The notes: generated by a model not told the origin, from the sequence alone. 64,000 nucleotides of DNA from Hyphomonas jannaschiana VP2 (GCF_000685215.1 NZ_ARYJ01000007.1:124001-188000); one strand, 5' to 3'. Shown: positions 22,139 through 30,614, counted from the first letter of the stretch. Translations and numbers: made by a program.

Positions 22139-23365
22139 TCAGGCCTTTGTGAGCTGAAACTGACCGACATTGATCCGGCCACCTTCGAACCCCGCCTCGC
22201 AATAGGCGAGGTAGAAATTCCACATGCGGCGGAAGGGTTCGTCGAACCCAAGCCTGGAAATCTGGTTCCAGGCGTCATTGAAGCTGCGCGACCATTCGCG
22301 GCAAGTGCGGGCATAGTCCTGTCCGAAATAGGTGACGCCATCATGGCGGAGCCCGGCCAGATGGAACTGGTCTTTCAGCGCCTTTTCGCTCGGCAGCATG
22401 CCGCCCGGGAAAATATGGCGCTGAATGAAGTCTACGCGTTTGCGGTATCTGGGGAAAAGATCATCATCGATGGTGATGATCTGCAAGGCCGCTTTGCCGC
22501 CGTCTTTCAGGGTCTCGAATATTTTTGCGAAATAACTGGGCCAGTAGGATTCCCCGACGGCTTCGAACATTTCAATGGATGCGACTCCATCGTATTTGCC
22601 CGTGTGATCGCGGTAATCCTCAAGCCGGATTTCGACGCGCTCATTGAGACCTTCCCGCTGCATCCTTGCCATCGCGTATTCGCGCTGGGAGGGGGAGATT
22701 GTCAGGCAGGTGACTTTCGCACCTCTCTGCTTGGCAGCGTATTCTGCAAAGCCACCCCAGCCGCAGCCGATCTCCAGGATCTCGCTGGAGGGACCGGCGT
22801 CAATCCGGTCACAGATATTCCTGTACTTGGCGTGCTGCCCTTGCTCGAGAGAGATATTCGGATTCTCGAAAACAGCCGAGGAATAGGTCATGGAAGGATC
22901 GAGCCAAAGGGAATAGAAATCATTCCCGAGGTCGTAATGCGCCATGATGTTTTTCTTGGCGCCTTCGCGTGTGTTGCGGCTGGAAAAAACGTGCCTCACC
23001 ATGTTCACCCAACGCACGACCGCGCCACCGACGGCGAGTTTGCCGGTCGCTTCAAAGTTTGCGGAGAAGAAACGCAGAACTTCGGTCAGGTCAGGCGTCG
23101 ACCATTCTCCATCCATATAGGCCTCGGCGAAGCCGACATCGCCGCCGGCCATCGCCCGCTTCACAAAATTGTAGTCGTGTACGGAAATCACCGCGTGCGG
23201 CCCGGGCAGATTGTTCCTGAATACGAGTTGCCGGTCATCCGGCAGTCTGAATTCCAACGAGCCATGCTGGGTGTTCAGAAGAGCGAGACACGCGATTCTG
23301 AAGCTCGCCGGAACGTTTTTCAGGGTCCGGATCGTGTTGGGCGAAGCTGTTATCGTACCGGTCAT
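22139..23365 (-). CDS. Cyclopropane-fatty-acyl-phospholipid synthase-family methyltransferase
   Basis: A 408-residue SAM-dependent methyltransferase that would modify unsaturated acyl chains in membrane lipids. It shows the SAM-binding ILEIGCGWGGFAEYAA, the NIMAHYDLGNDFYSLWLD entry motif, and the TYSSAVFENP and FIQRHIFPGG segments typical of the CFA family. I placed the start at MTGTITASPN because GGGAGG lies four bases before it. A further in-frame ATG 29 codons upstream has no ribosome site. It lies between a photolyase and an SDR gene on the same strand, in a probable membrane/DNA protection operon. Confidence 0.9.
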   Translation of the reverse strand: MTGTITASPNTIRTLKNVPASFRIACLALLNTQHGSLEFRLPDDRQLVFRNNLPGPHAVISVHDYNFVKRAMAGGDVGFAEAYMDGEWSTPDLTEVLRFFSANFEATGKLAVGGAVVRWVNMVRHVFSSRNTREGAKKNIMAHYDLGNDFYSLWLDPSMTYSSAVFENPNISLEQGQHAKYRNICDRIDAGPSSEILEIGCGWGGFAEYAAKQRGAKVTCLTISPSQREYAMARMQREGLNERVEIRLEDYRDHTGKYDGVASIEMFEAVGESYWPSYFAKIFETLKDGGKAALQIITIDDDLFPRYRKRVDFIQRHIFPGGMLPSEKALKDQFHLAGLRHDGVTYFGQDYARTCREWSRSFNDAWNQISRLGFDEPFRRMWNFYLAYCEAGFEGGRINVGQFQLTKA

Positions 23366-23464
23366 GGTGCCTCCCTCTGGCCATAGGGAACTGTCTTCAG
23401 TGTGCCAGAACGAGCGTTCGAATCCAATGGTTTCCGGACTATCCTGGTTCATGGTTGATCCGTT

Positions 23465-24961
23465 CTACTTGCTTGTGCGTTGAGATTTAAGGGTTTCGTA
23501 GGCTTCCAGGGCGCGTTCCCGCCCGGCTTTGTGGGCAACGAGCGGATGCGGATAATCCGTTCCGAGTTTTACACCGGCTCTGTTAAGCGTGGCGTCGTCG
23601 GCAGCCCAGGGCTCGTGCAACACCTTGTCTGGAAGCTTCGCCAACTCGGGACACCATCGGCGCACATAGGCGCCGTCAGCGTCAAACTTCTGTCCCTGCG
23701 TGATCGGATTGAATACACGGAAATAAGGGGTGGCATCGGCGCCAGATCCGGCCGTCCATTGCCAACTCGCCGGGTTGGAAGCGGGGTCTGCGTCCACAAG
23801 CGTGTCCCAGAACCAGTCTTCGCCATGGCGCCAATGAAGCAACAAATGCTTTGTCAGGAAGGACGCAACAATCATCCGGACCCGATTGTGCATCCAGCCC
23901 GTTTCCCACAACTGCCGCATGCCTGCGTCGACGATAGGATAGCCGGTCTGGCCGCTCTGCCATGACTTTAGGGCATCTTTATCCGTCCGCCATGGCATAT
24001 GGTTGAAGTCATCATTATAGTTTTCGTCGGCGAGGTCTGGCCGATAATATAGCAGGACATAGGAAAACTCCCGCCAGGCGACCTCTGAAAGGAATTTCCA
24101 TCCGCCTGCGTCTTGAATATTTTCCGCTTCCATTGCGGCGATCGTCGCGCGCCAGATCTGCGCCGGGCCGATTTCCCCGAACCTAAGGTGGGGGGACAAT
24201 CCGGACGTCCCATCCTCCTTGCCCGGAAGATCTCGGTCATCGGGGTAAGTGTCGACCGGTCCCTCAAGAAAATCTTTCAACCGCGCATGCGCTCCGGCTT
24301 CACCGGGTGTCCAGACCGCATCGAAACCGGTCGACCAGTCCGGCTTGGTCGGATGCAGGCCCAGGTCACTGACTTTGAGTGTGTCGGGTTGAGGGCCTTT
24401 CACGCTACTCGGCCGGGGCAGGGCAGCCGGAGGCGAATAACAGTCGCGGAGCGCTTTCCAGAAAGGTGTAAACACCTTGTAGAACCCGCCTGATCCGGTC
24501 TTGAGCACCCAGGGCTCAACCAACAGGCGTCCATTGAAGCTCTGAACGTCAATGTCCCTGTCTTTCAGACGGGATTTGATTGCCGCGTCGATGTCCCGTT
24601 CGGCTTTGCCGTAGCGACGGTTCCAATAGACAGCCTTTGCCCCCGTCTCTTCGATCAATTCATCCAGGCAGGCGCTGCCATCGCCTGCCCGGATCGTCAG
24701 CCGTCCACCCAGCTGTTCCAGATCTTCAGAAAGCGCCCTGAGGGACTTGTCCAGCCACCAGAGTGATGCGCCGCCCAGCGGGCGCGTGCCTTCACATCCG
24801 TCCGCATGAATATACACGCAGAGTACCGGACAATCCTGCTGCACAGCGGCATGCAGGGCGGGGTTGTCTGAGAGCCGCAGGTCTTCCCGGAACCAGACGA
24901 TAATGGGAGCCGATGCGCCAGACAGGGAGTGCTTCCTTCCAAAAAGTTGTTTGCCATACAT
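23465..24961 (-). CDS. phrB: Deoxyribodipyrimidine photolyase
   Basis: A 498-residue class I CPD photolyase that repairs UV pyrimidine dimers using FADH2 and blue light. It begins with the antenna-domain pattern PIIVWFREDLRLSDNPAL. The C-terminal FAD domain shows EVAWREFSYVLLY, the WQSGQTGYPIVDAGMRQL motif, WMHNRVRM and VDADPASNPASWQW. The start was set at MYGKQLF; MDPNRPAV nine codons upstream is an alternative. It heads a minus-strand run with the CFA-like and SDR genes and diverges from hldE. A one-mismatch LexA-type repeat lies in the shared upstream region. Confidence 0.95.
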   Translation of the reverse strand: MYGKQLFGRKHSLSGASAPIIVWFREDLRLSDNPALHAAVQQDCPVLCVYIHADGCEGTRPLGGASLWWLDKSLRALSEDLEQLGGRLTIRAGDGSACLDELIEETGAKAVYWNRRYGKAERDIDAAIKSRLKDRDIDVQSFNGRLLVEPWVLKTGSGGFYKVFTPFWKALRDCYSPPAALPRPSSVKGPQPDTLKVSDLGLHPTKPDWSTGFDAVWTPGEAGAHARLKDFLEGPVDTYPDDRDLPGKEDGTSGLSPHLRFGEIGPAQIWRATIAAMEAENIQDAGGWKFLSEVAWREFSYVLLYYRPDLADENYNDDFNHMPWRTDKDALKSWQSGQTGYPIVDAGMRQLWETGWMHNRVRMIVASFLTKHLLLHWRHGEDWFWDTLVDADPASNPASWQWTAGSGADATPYFRVFNPITQGQKFDADGAYVRRWCPELAKLPDKVLHEPWAADDATLNRAGVKLGTDYPHPLVAHKAGRERALEAYETLKSQRTSK

Positions 24962-25041
24962 ACGTACCGCAGGTCGGTTTGGATCCATCGATCCTGCGGC
25001 TTTGTCTTTTACGGGCCCCGGCCAGCGGCTATATCCAATCA

Positions 25042-25056
25042 AAACCGGAGTAGAAC
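25042..25056. promoter_or_regulatory. Degenerate SOS-box-like repeat between phrB and hldE
   Basis: Read on the minus strand this is GTTC TACTCCG GTTT, seven of eight bases of the GTTC-N7-GTTC LexA site. It lies 80-95 bases upstream of the phrB start. One-mismatch matches occur by chance tens of times in 64 kb, so this is only suggestive. Confidence 0.25.
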
Positions 25057-25094
25057 ATGTCCGATTCCCTTTTGGCCGGGACGGTTTGCGGCTG

Positions 25095-26561
25095 ATGGCG
25101 CGCGCATCCCTGATTGATCTGATTGATGCGGCTGCAGGCCGTAAGATCGTCTGTGTCGGCGATGTCATGCTCGACCGGTTCGTTTACGGCGAGGTGTCCC
25201 GCATCTCACCCGAGGCCCCGGTCCCGATCATGCGCCGCACCCGGGAAGCCTCCATGCCAGGGGGGGCAGGCAATGTCGCCCGCAATCTCGCGTCTCTGGG
25301 GCTCTACACCGCGCTGATCGGTGTTGTGGGAGATGACGCTGAGGGCCGAGAACTCGCTGCCCTGATGGGGCAGGTTAAGAATGTCGAAGCCGACCTCATC
25401 GCCATGCGCGGCCGGCCGACGACTCTGAAAACCCGATTTGTGGCCGGGTCCCAGCAATTGCTTCGCGTCGATGCGGAGGAAATTGCAAACATTGGTCCGG
25501 ACATAGAGGTCAAACTGGCCGGCGCGATCCATCAGGTTGCCGCGGACGCAGCCCTGATCATCCTGTCAGATTATGCAAAAGGCGCGATGACGGATGCCGT
25601 GATCAAGGCCGCATTGGATGCGGGCGAAGCCTTTGGCATTCCGGTGATCGCCGATCCGAAAGGACGGGACTTCCGTCGTTATGGCGCGGTCGACCTGATC
25701 AAGCCGAATGGTTACGAACTTGCGCATGCGTTCGGCATGCCGACAGAGACTGACCGGGATGCTGCTGCGGCACTTGTCGCTGCCGCAAAGACGCTGCCGG
25801 CTAAAGCGATTGTCGTCACACGCGCAGCCAAAGGCATGTCCTTCATCACGCAGGACGGCGAGGTCACGCACCGGGCTGGTAAGGCGCGCGAAGTCTATGA
25901 TGTATCCGGAGCAGGGGACACGTCGATCGCCGCGCTGGCTCTCGGCCTTGCGGGCGGCGGAACGCTCAGCCAGGCCGTGGATCTCGCCATCGCGGCATCG
26001 GGGATTGCGGTAGGCAAGTCCGGAACCGCGACAGTCTCCGCGGCGGAATTGAAGGGCGCACTCGAAATGGGGCTCGTCAACGGCGGTGTCAGCCACATAC
26101 CGCTTGAAACGGCTGTGTCTCAGGTGGCAACCTGGCGGGATGCGGGCCTCACGGTCGGTTTCACCAATGGCTGTTTCGACATCCTGCATCCCGGGCACCT
26201 CAAAGTTCTGGAAGAGGCGAAGAGCCGCTGCGGCCGCCTGATTGTGGGTCTGAATTCAGACGCTTCCGTGAAGCGGCTGAAAGGACCAACGCGGCCTGTG
26301 AACGATGCGGAATCACGGGCACGGGTGCTGTCGGGGCTGAGCGCTGTAGACGCCGTCGTCGTCTTTGATGAAGACACCCCCGCCGGCCTGATCGAAGCGC
26401 TCCAGCCAGATCTGCTGGTCAAAGGTGGTGACTATACGCTGGAAACGATCGTCGGAGCGGATATTGTCCTGGCCCGGGGCGGAACGGTTCACATCGTGCC
26501 GACGCTGGACGGCCAGTCGACGACCGCTGCGATTGCCCGGGCCAACTCAGGCAAGACATGA
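25095..26561 (+). CDS. hldE: Bifunctional heptose kinase/adenylyltransferase HldE
   Basis: A 488-residue fusion enzyme of ADP-heptose synthesis for the lipopolysaccharide core. Residues up to about 320 are a PfkB-type kinase (PGGAGNVARNLA near the N-terminus, and DVSGAGDTSIAALAL with the catalytic aspartate). The rest is a cytidylyltransferase-fold domain with FTNGCFDILHPGHL and VGLNSD. The start at MARASLIDL matches the family; an upstream in-frame extension crosses the phrB promoter region. A 61-codon ORF overlaps its stop by four bases. Other heptose genes are not in the window. Confidence 0.96.
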   Translation: MARASLIDLIDAAAGRKIVCVGDVMLDRFVYGEVSRISPEAPVPIMRRTREASMPGGAGNVARNLASLGLYTALIGVVGDDAEGRELAALMGQVKNVEADLIAMRGRPTTLKTRFVAGSQQLLRVDAEEIANIGPDIEVKLAGAIHQVAADAALIILSDYAKGAMTDAVIKAALDAGEAFGIPVIADPKGRDFRRYGAVDLIKPNGYELAHAFGMPTETDRDAAAALVAAAKTLPAKAIVVTRAAKGMSFITQDGEVTHRAGKAREVYDVSGAGDTSIAALALGLAGGGTLSQAVDLAIAASGIAVGKSGTATVSAAELKGALEMGLVNGGVSHIPLETAVSQVATWRDAGLTVGFTNGCFDILHPGHLKVLEEAKSRCGRLIVGLNSDASVKRLKGPTRPVNDAESRARVLSGLSAVDAVVVFDEDTPAGLIEALQPDLLVKGGDYTLETIVGADIVLARGGTVHIVPTLDGQSTTAAIARANSGKT

Positions 26562-26743
26562 CTGAGGCCGCCAGAATCGCAGCCCAGCTATCGGCTCAGT
26601 ATGGCGAGGACGCAGCCGTAATCGCCACGCTGAGAGCTGCCGAGGTTGCGGCACAAGGTGACACCGAAGCGCTGACGCATTGGGATGAAGTGATCGCAAT
26701 TCTTGAAAGCGGGAATCGCGCACCCACAGGTCCGGCCAACTGA
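26558..26743 (+). CDS. Small hypothetical protein, possibly DUF6961-like
   Basis: A 61-residue reading frame that starts in the ATGA overlap with the hldE stop, which argues for translational coupling and a real gene. The protein is mostly helical and acidic, with the pattern QYGEDAAVIATLRAAEVAAQ followed by GDTEALTHWDEVIAIL. This resembles the small DUF6961-type proteins of sphingomonads that I recall (an AERIGALALAGD-W-I layout), but the match is weak. There are no cysteines, no signal peptide and no membrane segment. The function is unknown. It ends three bases before the hspQ stop on the other strand. Confidence 0.6.
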   Translation: MTEAARIAAQLSAQYGEDAAVIATLRAAEVAAQGDTEALTHWDEVIAILESGNRAPTGPAN

Positions 26744-26746
26744 TCC

Positions 26747-27199
26747 TTAGTTGGCAACGCCCTTCTTGAGCTCGTAAGTGCCGCGCGCGGTCAGATTGAA
26801 CCACTCCTGAATGTCAGGATGGCTCAGCGGCTGGGCAGAGTCATCCGGCACAAGGTTCTGTTCCGACACGTAGGCGATGTAGTGCGTGCGCTCATTCTCG
26901 GCGAACAGGTGATAAAAGGGCTGGTCCTTGCGGGGACGCACTTCTTCCGGAATGGCCTCATACCACTCGTCCGTGTTTGCGAACTGCGGATCCACATCGA
27001 AAATGATCCCGCGGAACGGGAAATGGCGGTGCCGGACAACCTGGCCGATCTGGTATTTTGCCGTGAAGGTGGAGACCGCATTGTAGCTGACATTCCGGTC
27101 GACGGGACGGTCGAGCACATAGGGTACATCGGCGGACGGCTTGCTCTTGCGGCCGCGTCCCCCGGTCAACCATCCAAAGAGGCTACGTCTACTAGTCAT
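26747..27199 (-). CDS. hspQ: Heat shock protein HspQ (YccV-type)
   Basis: A 150-residue protein. The HspQ/hemimethylated-DNA-binding-like domain covers about residues 45-140, with AKYQIGQVVRHRHFPFRG, the VDPQFANTDEWYEAIP segment and the QPFYHLFAENERTHYIAYV core. In enterobacteria HspQ modulates Lon protease and DnaA stability. The protein here is longer than the usual ~105 residues because of a basic N-terminal extension (RRSLFGWLTGGRGRKSK). The ATG follows AGGAGACGTAA, so the extended start is supported. Confidence 0.88.
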   Translation of the reverse strand: MTSRRSLFGWLTGGRGRKSKPSADVPYVLDRPVDRNVSYNAVSTFTAKYQIGQVVRHRHFPFRGIIFDVDPQFANTDEWYEAIPEEVRPRKDQPFYHLFAENERTHYIAYVSEQNLVPDDSAQPLSHPDIQEWFNLTARGTYELKKGVAN

Positions 27200-27250
27200 T
27201 TACGTCTCCTGTGGTAGAGATTGCCCCAAGATTTCAGTTTGGGCCACATC

Positions 27251-28399
27251 ATGGCTGACAAAAAAGCGGCGAACCGCCGGGGTAACCGGCGAGGTTCGCG
27301 CAAGGGACGTAACGGACCGCTTTATGCGGCCGTCGACCTTGGAACAAATAATTGCCGCCTGCTCGTGGCGGAGCCGTGGGGGAAGTCCTTCCGCGTCGTT
27401 GATTCGCATTCGCAGATTGCGCGTCTCGGCGAAGGACTCCACGAAACGGGACGCCTGTCAGACGCCGCTATCGAGCGGGCGCTGGACGCGCTGAAAGCGA
27501 TCCGCCGCAAACTGAAACACCACGGCGTCGGCCGGGTGCGCTGCATTGCGACCGAGGCCTGCCGGCAGGCTGAGAACGGTCCGGAATTCATCCGCCGGGT
27601 CCATGAAGAAACCGGCCTGACCTTCAAGATCATCAACGCGAAGGAAGAAGCGCGGCTCGCCACAATCGGCTGTCATGACCTGATGGCGGAAGATGCGAAA
27701 ACAGTCCTCGTGGTCGATATTGGTGGGGGGGCCACGGAATTGTCCTGGGTGAATGCCAAAGTGGCGCGCGAAGGCGGCTCGCACGGCCTGGTCAAACGCG
27801 CCCCGATCCAGGACTGGACGAGCCTGCCACTCGGCGTGGTCACCCTGCACGAACGCTTCGGTCATTTGCCGGAGGAAGAGGCTTTTCCGGCCATGCTGGC
27901 CCATTGCGGCGAGGTGATCAAAGCCTGGAAGGGAACTGAACGGGTCAGCCGGGCCATGGCGACCAGGGGATCACACCTGATTGGCACGTCCGGCACGGTG
28001 ACCTGCCTTGCAGGCGTACATCTGAAACTGGAGCGCTATCGCCGTGACAGGGTCGACGGCAGCTGGATGAGCCGCGACGAGGCCGACGCGGCAGTCAAGC
28101 TCCTGCGCGATCTGGGACTCGATGGCCGCGCTACCTTGCCGACGATCGGCGAGGAACGGGCCAGCCTCATGCTGTCGGGCTGCGCGATCATGCAATCGAT
28201 CTGGGATGCCTTCCCGGGCGAACGCATGCGTGTCGGCGACAGGGGGCTTCGGGAGGGCCTGTTGCTGTCGATGATGTATGGCGGCAAAGGTCAGCGCAGG
28301 CGTGGCAGCCGGCGCCGCAATGGCCAGGCCAGCACCAGTGATGCGTCTCCGGCTGGGGCGAGTGACAGTAATGACCGGTCAGCGGAGGCCTCCCCATGA
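27251..28399 (+). CDS. Ppx/GppA-family phosphatase with arginine-rich ends
   Basis: A 382-residue member of the exopolyphosphatase/pppGpp phosphatase family with the actin-like ATPase fold. AAVDLGTNNCRLLV is the first phosphate loop, and VVDIGGGATELSW is the second. The conserved core is about residues 20-330. Unusually, both ends are basic: an N-terminal stretch rich in Arg, Lys and Gly (RRGNRRGSRKGRNG) and a C-terminal QRRRGSRRRNG. Which polyphosphate or guanosine substrate it uses cannot be told. The stop overlaps the rlmE start (ATGA), so the two are co-translated. No good ribosome site was found, so the start is uncertain by a few codons. Confidence 0.88.
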   Translation: MADKKAANRRGNRRGSRKGRNGPLYAAVDLGTNNCRLLVAEPWGKSFRVVDSHSQIARLGEGLHETGRLSDAAIERALDALKAIRRKLKHHGVGRVRCIATEACRQAENGPEFIRRVHEETGLTFKIINAKEEARLATIGCHDLMAEDAKTVLVVDIGGGATELSWVNAKVAREGGSHGLVKRAPIQDWTSLPLGVVTLHERFGHLPEEEAFPAMLAHCGEVIKAWKGTERVSRAMATRGSHLIGTSGTVTCLAGVHLKLERYRRDRVDGSWMSRDEADAAVKLLRDLGLDGRATLPTIGEERASLMLSGCAIMQSIWDAFPGERMRVGDRGLREGLLLSMMYGGKGQRRRGSRRRNGQASTSDASPAGASDSNDRSAEASP

Positions 28400-29115
28400 C
28401 AGACGACGAAAAACGCCGCTGGAAAGGCCCCTCCGATAAGAAGGGATCCTCCGGCCGCCGCATGGGCGAACGCAAGATCATCGCCCACCGGGCCAAGAAT
28501 GAAAGCTCCAAGCGCTGGATCGAGCGCCAGCTTCAGGACCCTTATGTTCAGAAGGCAAAGTCCGAAGGTTACCGCGCCCGGGCTGCCTACAAGCTGCTGG
28601 AAATCGATGAGAAGCTGAACCTGTTCCGGCGCGGGCAACGCGTCGTGGACCTCGGCTGTGCGCCAGGCGGCTGGATGCAGGTCGCTCAGATCAAGGGCGC
28701 AAGCGAGATCGCCGGAATCGACCTTCTGCCGGTGGAACCACTGGCAGGCGTCCATATCGTTCAGGGCGACATCAACAATCCGGAGGATGTGACGGAGCTT
28801 CTAAAAGGGCTGACCGGCGCGCCGGATTTGGTCCTGTCGGATATGGCGGCCAACACGACCGGCCACAAACAGACCGACCATTTGCGGACGGTTGCGCTGG
28901 TTGAAATGGCGGCCGCTTTCGCAGTGGAACATCTCGCGCCGGGCGGGACATTCTGCTCGAAGGTGTTTCAGGGCGGCGCGACCAAGGAAGTGCTGGACCT
29001 GCTCAAAGCGAACTTCTCCAGCGTGAAACATATCAAACCGCCGGCGAGCCGTGCCGGCAGTCCCGAAATCTTTGTTGTGGCGAAGGGCTTCAGGGGGCGT
29101 GCTCACGCAAAATGA
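28396..29115 (+). CDS. rlmE: 23S rRNA (uridine-2'-O)-methyltransferase RlmE
   Basis: A 239-residue SAM-dependent enzyme (FtsJ/RrmJ) that methylates U2552 in the A-loop of 23S rRNA. The K-D-K-E catalytic elements can be placed: the lysine in YRARAAYKLLEID, the aspartate in VLSDMAANTTG, the lysine in CSKVFQGG and the glutamate in SPEIFVVAKG. The SAM loop is VVDLGCAPGGWMQVA. A basic N-terminal tail of about 45 residues precedes the core. It is coupled to the preceding Ppx/GppA gene. Confidence 0.96.
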   Translation: MTDDEKRRWKGPSDKKGSSGRRMGERKIIAHRAKNESSKRWIERQLQDPYVQKAKSEGYRARAAYKLLEIDEKLNLFRRGQRVVDLGCAPGGWMQVAQIKGASEIAGIDLLPVEPLAGVHIVQGDINNPEDVTELLKGLTGAPDLVLSDMAANTTGHKQTDHLRTVALVEMAAAFAVEHLAPGGTFCSKVFQGGATKEVLDLLKANFSSVKHIKPPASRAGSPEIFVVAKGFRGRAHAK

Positions 29116-29133
29116 GCAGGGAAGTCCCGTGAT

Positions 29134-30096
29134 TTACCGGGAAAGGGTGACGGATTTCGACGCGTCGTTGTCAAAATAGCCATTGTCCGGGAAGAGTTCG
29201 TTGCACACGGACTTGATCGTATCGATTTCTTTTCTGGTCAGTCGTGTCTGCCAGTCGTTCAGACGCTGCGAGGCCGACAATTGTTCCCGGCCCGATGTTG
29301 TTACAGGGCTGGCCGTATCGTTCGACGGAATATTCACTGACGACAGTTCCAGCCGGTTCAGGATACCAGGCCCCTGGTCGACGACATCCTCATAACGCAC
29401 CAGATGGGCCTTGCCAGCAATAATGCTCTTCTGGGCTGAACCTTCACTGAGGCTCCACATGGCGGCCAGTCTTTCGGCTGGCAACTGATCGTAGCGCAGC
29501 AGAATCTCGGCACGCTGCCGCTCAGGCGAGCCCTTCGGATAATCCTGAGGGCTGTAGAGTTCTCTCAGGCGAACATCCTCGAAGCGCCAGGACCAGTTGG
29601 TCTCGCTGAAACTCGCAAAGACAGCAGCAGGGTGGCGCCGGATATGGATGACCGGCACGTGGTAGGTGTCAGCCACATCGTCGAGGACAAAGCCAAGCTG
29701 GGTAAATTTGACGACGAGATCCCGTGACCAGGTATTGTCGCCAGGCTCCCTCAGGAAGTGCGTATATCCGTGGGTGCCAACGCCCTTCAGCGCGAGGTGC
29801 AGTTTGACCCGGTCGCGGGGGGTCAGACAGTTTGCCGAAAGGGGCATGTAAACATTGCAGCTGGCATCGGAGACCTTGCCGCGGAACTGGTCCCAGTGAT
29901 GGCCTGCCGCGGGGGAGAAGGGCTCAAACAGCGATTTTGCGTGCAAGGCTTCGACCAGCGTCTGTTGTAGCCAGGTCGTACCGCTCCGCCAGAACCCATT
30001 GATCAGCAGGGTATTCTTCAGCCGCTGCGCGGCGATGAAATCCACCAGTCCGACAGACGTGAGTTTGAGACGACCAAGACCTCGCACGGTGTTCAA
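29134..30096 (-). CDS. Sulfotransferase-family protein
   Basis: A 320-residue cytoplasmic protein with a PAPS-binding sulfotransferase core. TLLINGFWRSGTTWLQQTL is the 5'-phosphosulfate loop, and IHIRRHPAAVFASFSE is the 3'-phosphate-binding region. It is a single-domain protein without the TPR part seen in the other sulfotransferase of this window. The acceptor is unknown. The start is either the TTG at the given position or a GTG three codons later; both sit behind AAAGGCAGG. An inverted repeat lies in the 215-base upstream gap. Confidence 0.82.
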   Translation of the reverse strand: MNTVRGLGRLKLTSVGLVDFIAAQRLKNTLLINGFWRSGTTWLQQTLVEALHAKSLFEPFSPAAGHHWDQFRGKVSDASCNVYMPLSANCLTPRDRVKLHLALKGVGTHGYTHFLREPGDNTWSRDLVVKFTQLGFVLDDVADTYHVPVIHIRRHPAAVFASFSETNWSWRFEDVRLRELYSPQDYPKGSPERQRAEILLRYDQLPAERLAAMWSLSEGSAQKSIIAGKAHLVRYEDVVDQGPGILNRLELSSVNIPSNDTASPVTTSGREQLSASQRLNDWQTRLTRKEIDTIKSVCNELFPDNGYFDNDASKSVTLSR

Positions 30097-30168
30097 CCTG
30101 CCTTTGGAATACCTAAAAAGTATACTCCGAGTGGCAATTCCCGGACCATCCTGAGTGCAGTTAGAGCA

Positions 30169-30192
30169 AATCTGCAGTATTTACAGCAGATT
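30169..30192. promoter_or_regulatory. Inverted repeat upstream of the sulfotransferase gene
   Basis: AATCTGC and GCAGATT form a perfect 7-base inverted repeat around a 10-base AT-rich centre, 73 bases upstream of the sulfotransferase start. The spacing fits a dimeric operator better than a terminator, because only a weak T-run follows on the minus strand. Nothing else was recognised in the surrounding 215 bases. Confidence 0.35.
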
Positions 30193-30311
30193 CAGAAGCA
30201 CATTCATACCGGTAAGGGCATCAAGGGGCTCAGGTCAGACGCAGCTGGGACACAATGGTCTCCAGAACTGAAACATATCAGATTAAAGTCTGTGCAACTG
30301 TTGGACGAATA

Positions 30312-30614
30312 TCAGAGGCGCGCTTCAATCGTGTGCCAGCCTGAGAAACTTCTGCCGGTACCGCAGGCGCGGCGGAAATAGTATTCGTCGCTACACATTC
30401 CGTCGCTTTGCCGGGCATTTTCATAACCGAGGTTCAGGGTCACCTGATAATGCGTGACCTGGCCGTTGGAGATGAAACCACGTGCCGTCACCACATCGAA
30501 CCAGTCCGGCTCGCCAAGGCCGTCTCTCGCGACAGAAAGCGCGCGCGAGATCGCATCGTCGACGGAAATATCCGAAGTGCCGGTGATCTGGCGGGTGGTG
30601 GAGTCTACAGGCAT
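30312..30614 (-). CDS. Dodecin-like flavin-binding protein with a C-terminal extension
   Basis: A 100-residue protein. Residues 8-65 fit dodecin: ITGTSDISVDDAISRAL, then DWFDVV with the flavin-stacking tryptophan at 38, and GQVTHYQVTLNLGY with the conserved glutamine at 57. Dodecins are 65-75-residue proteins that form hollow dodecamers storing flavin. Here 35 extra residues follow, with cysteines at 74 and 84 and the aromatic-rich pattern DEYYFRRACGTGRSFSGW. No strong ribosome site precedes the ATG. An AGGTGGAGGG-TTG start lies 31 bases upstream in another frame, so an upstream sequencing or real frameshift should be kept in mind. Confidence 0.75.
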   Translation of the reverse strand: MPVDSTTRQITGTSDISVDDAISRALSVARDGLGEPDWFDVVTARGFISNGQVTHYQVTLNLGYENARQSDGMCSDEYYFRRACGTGRSFSGWHTIEARL

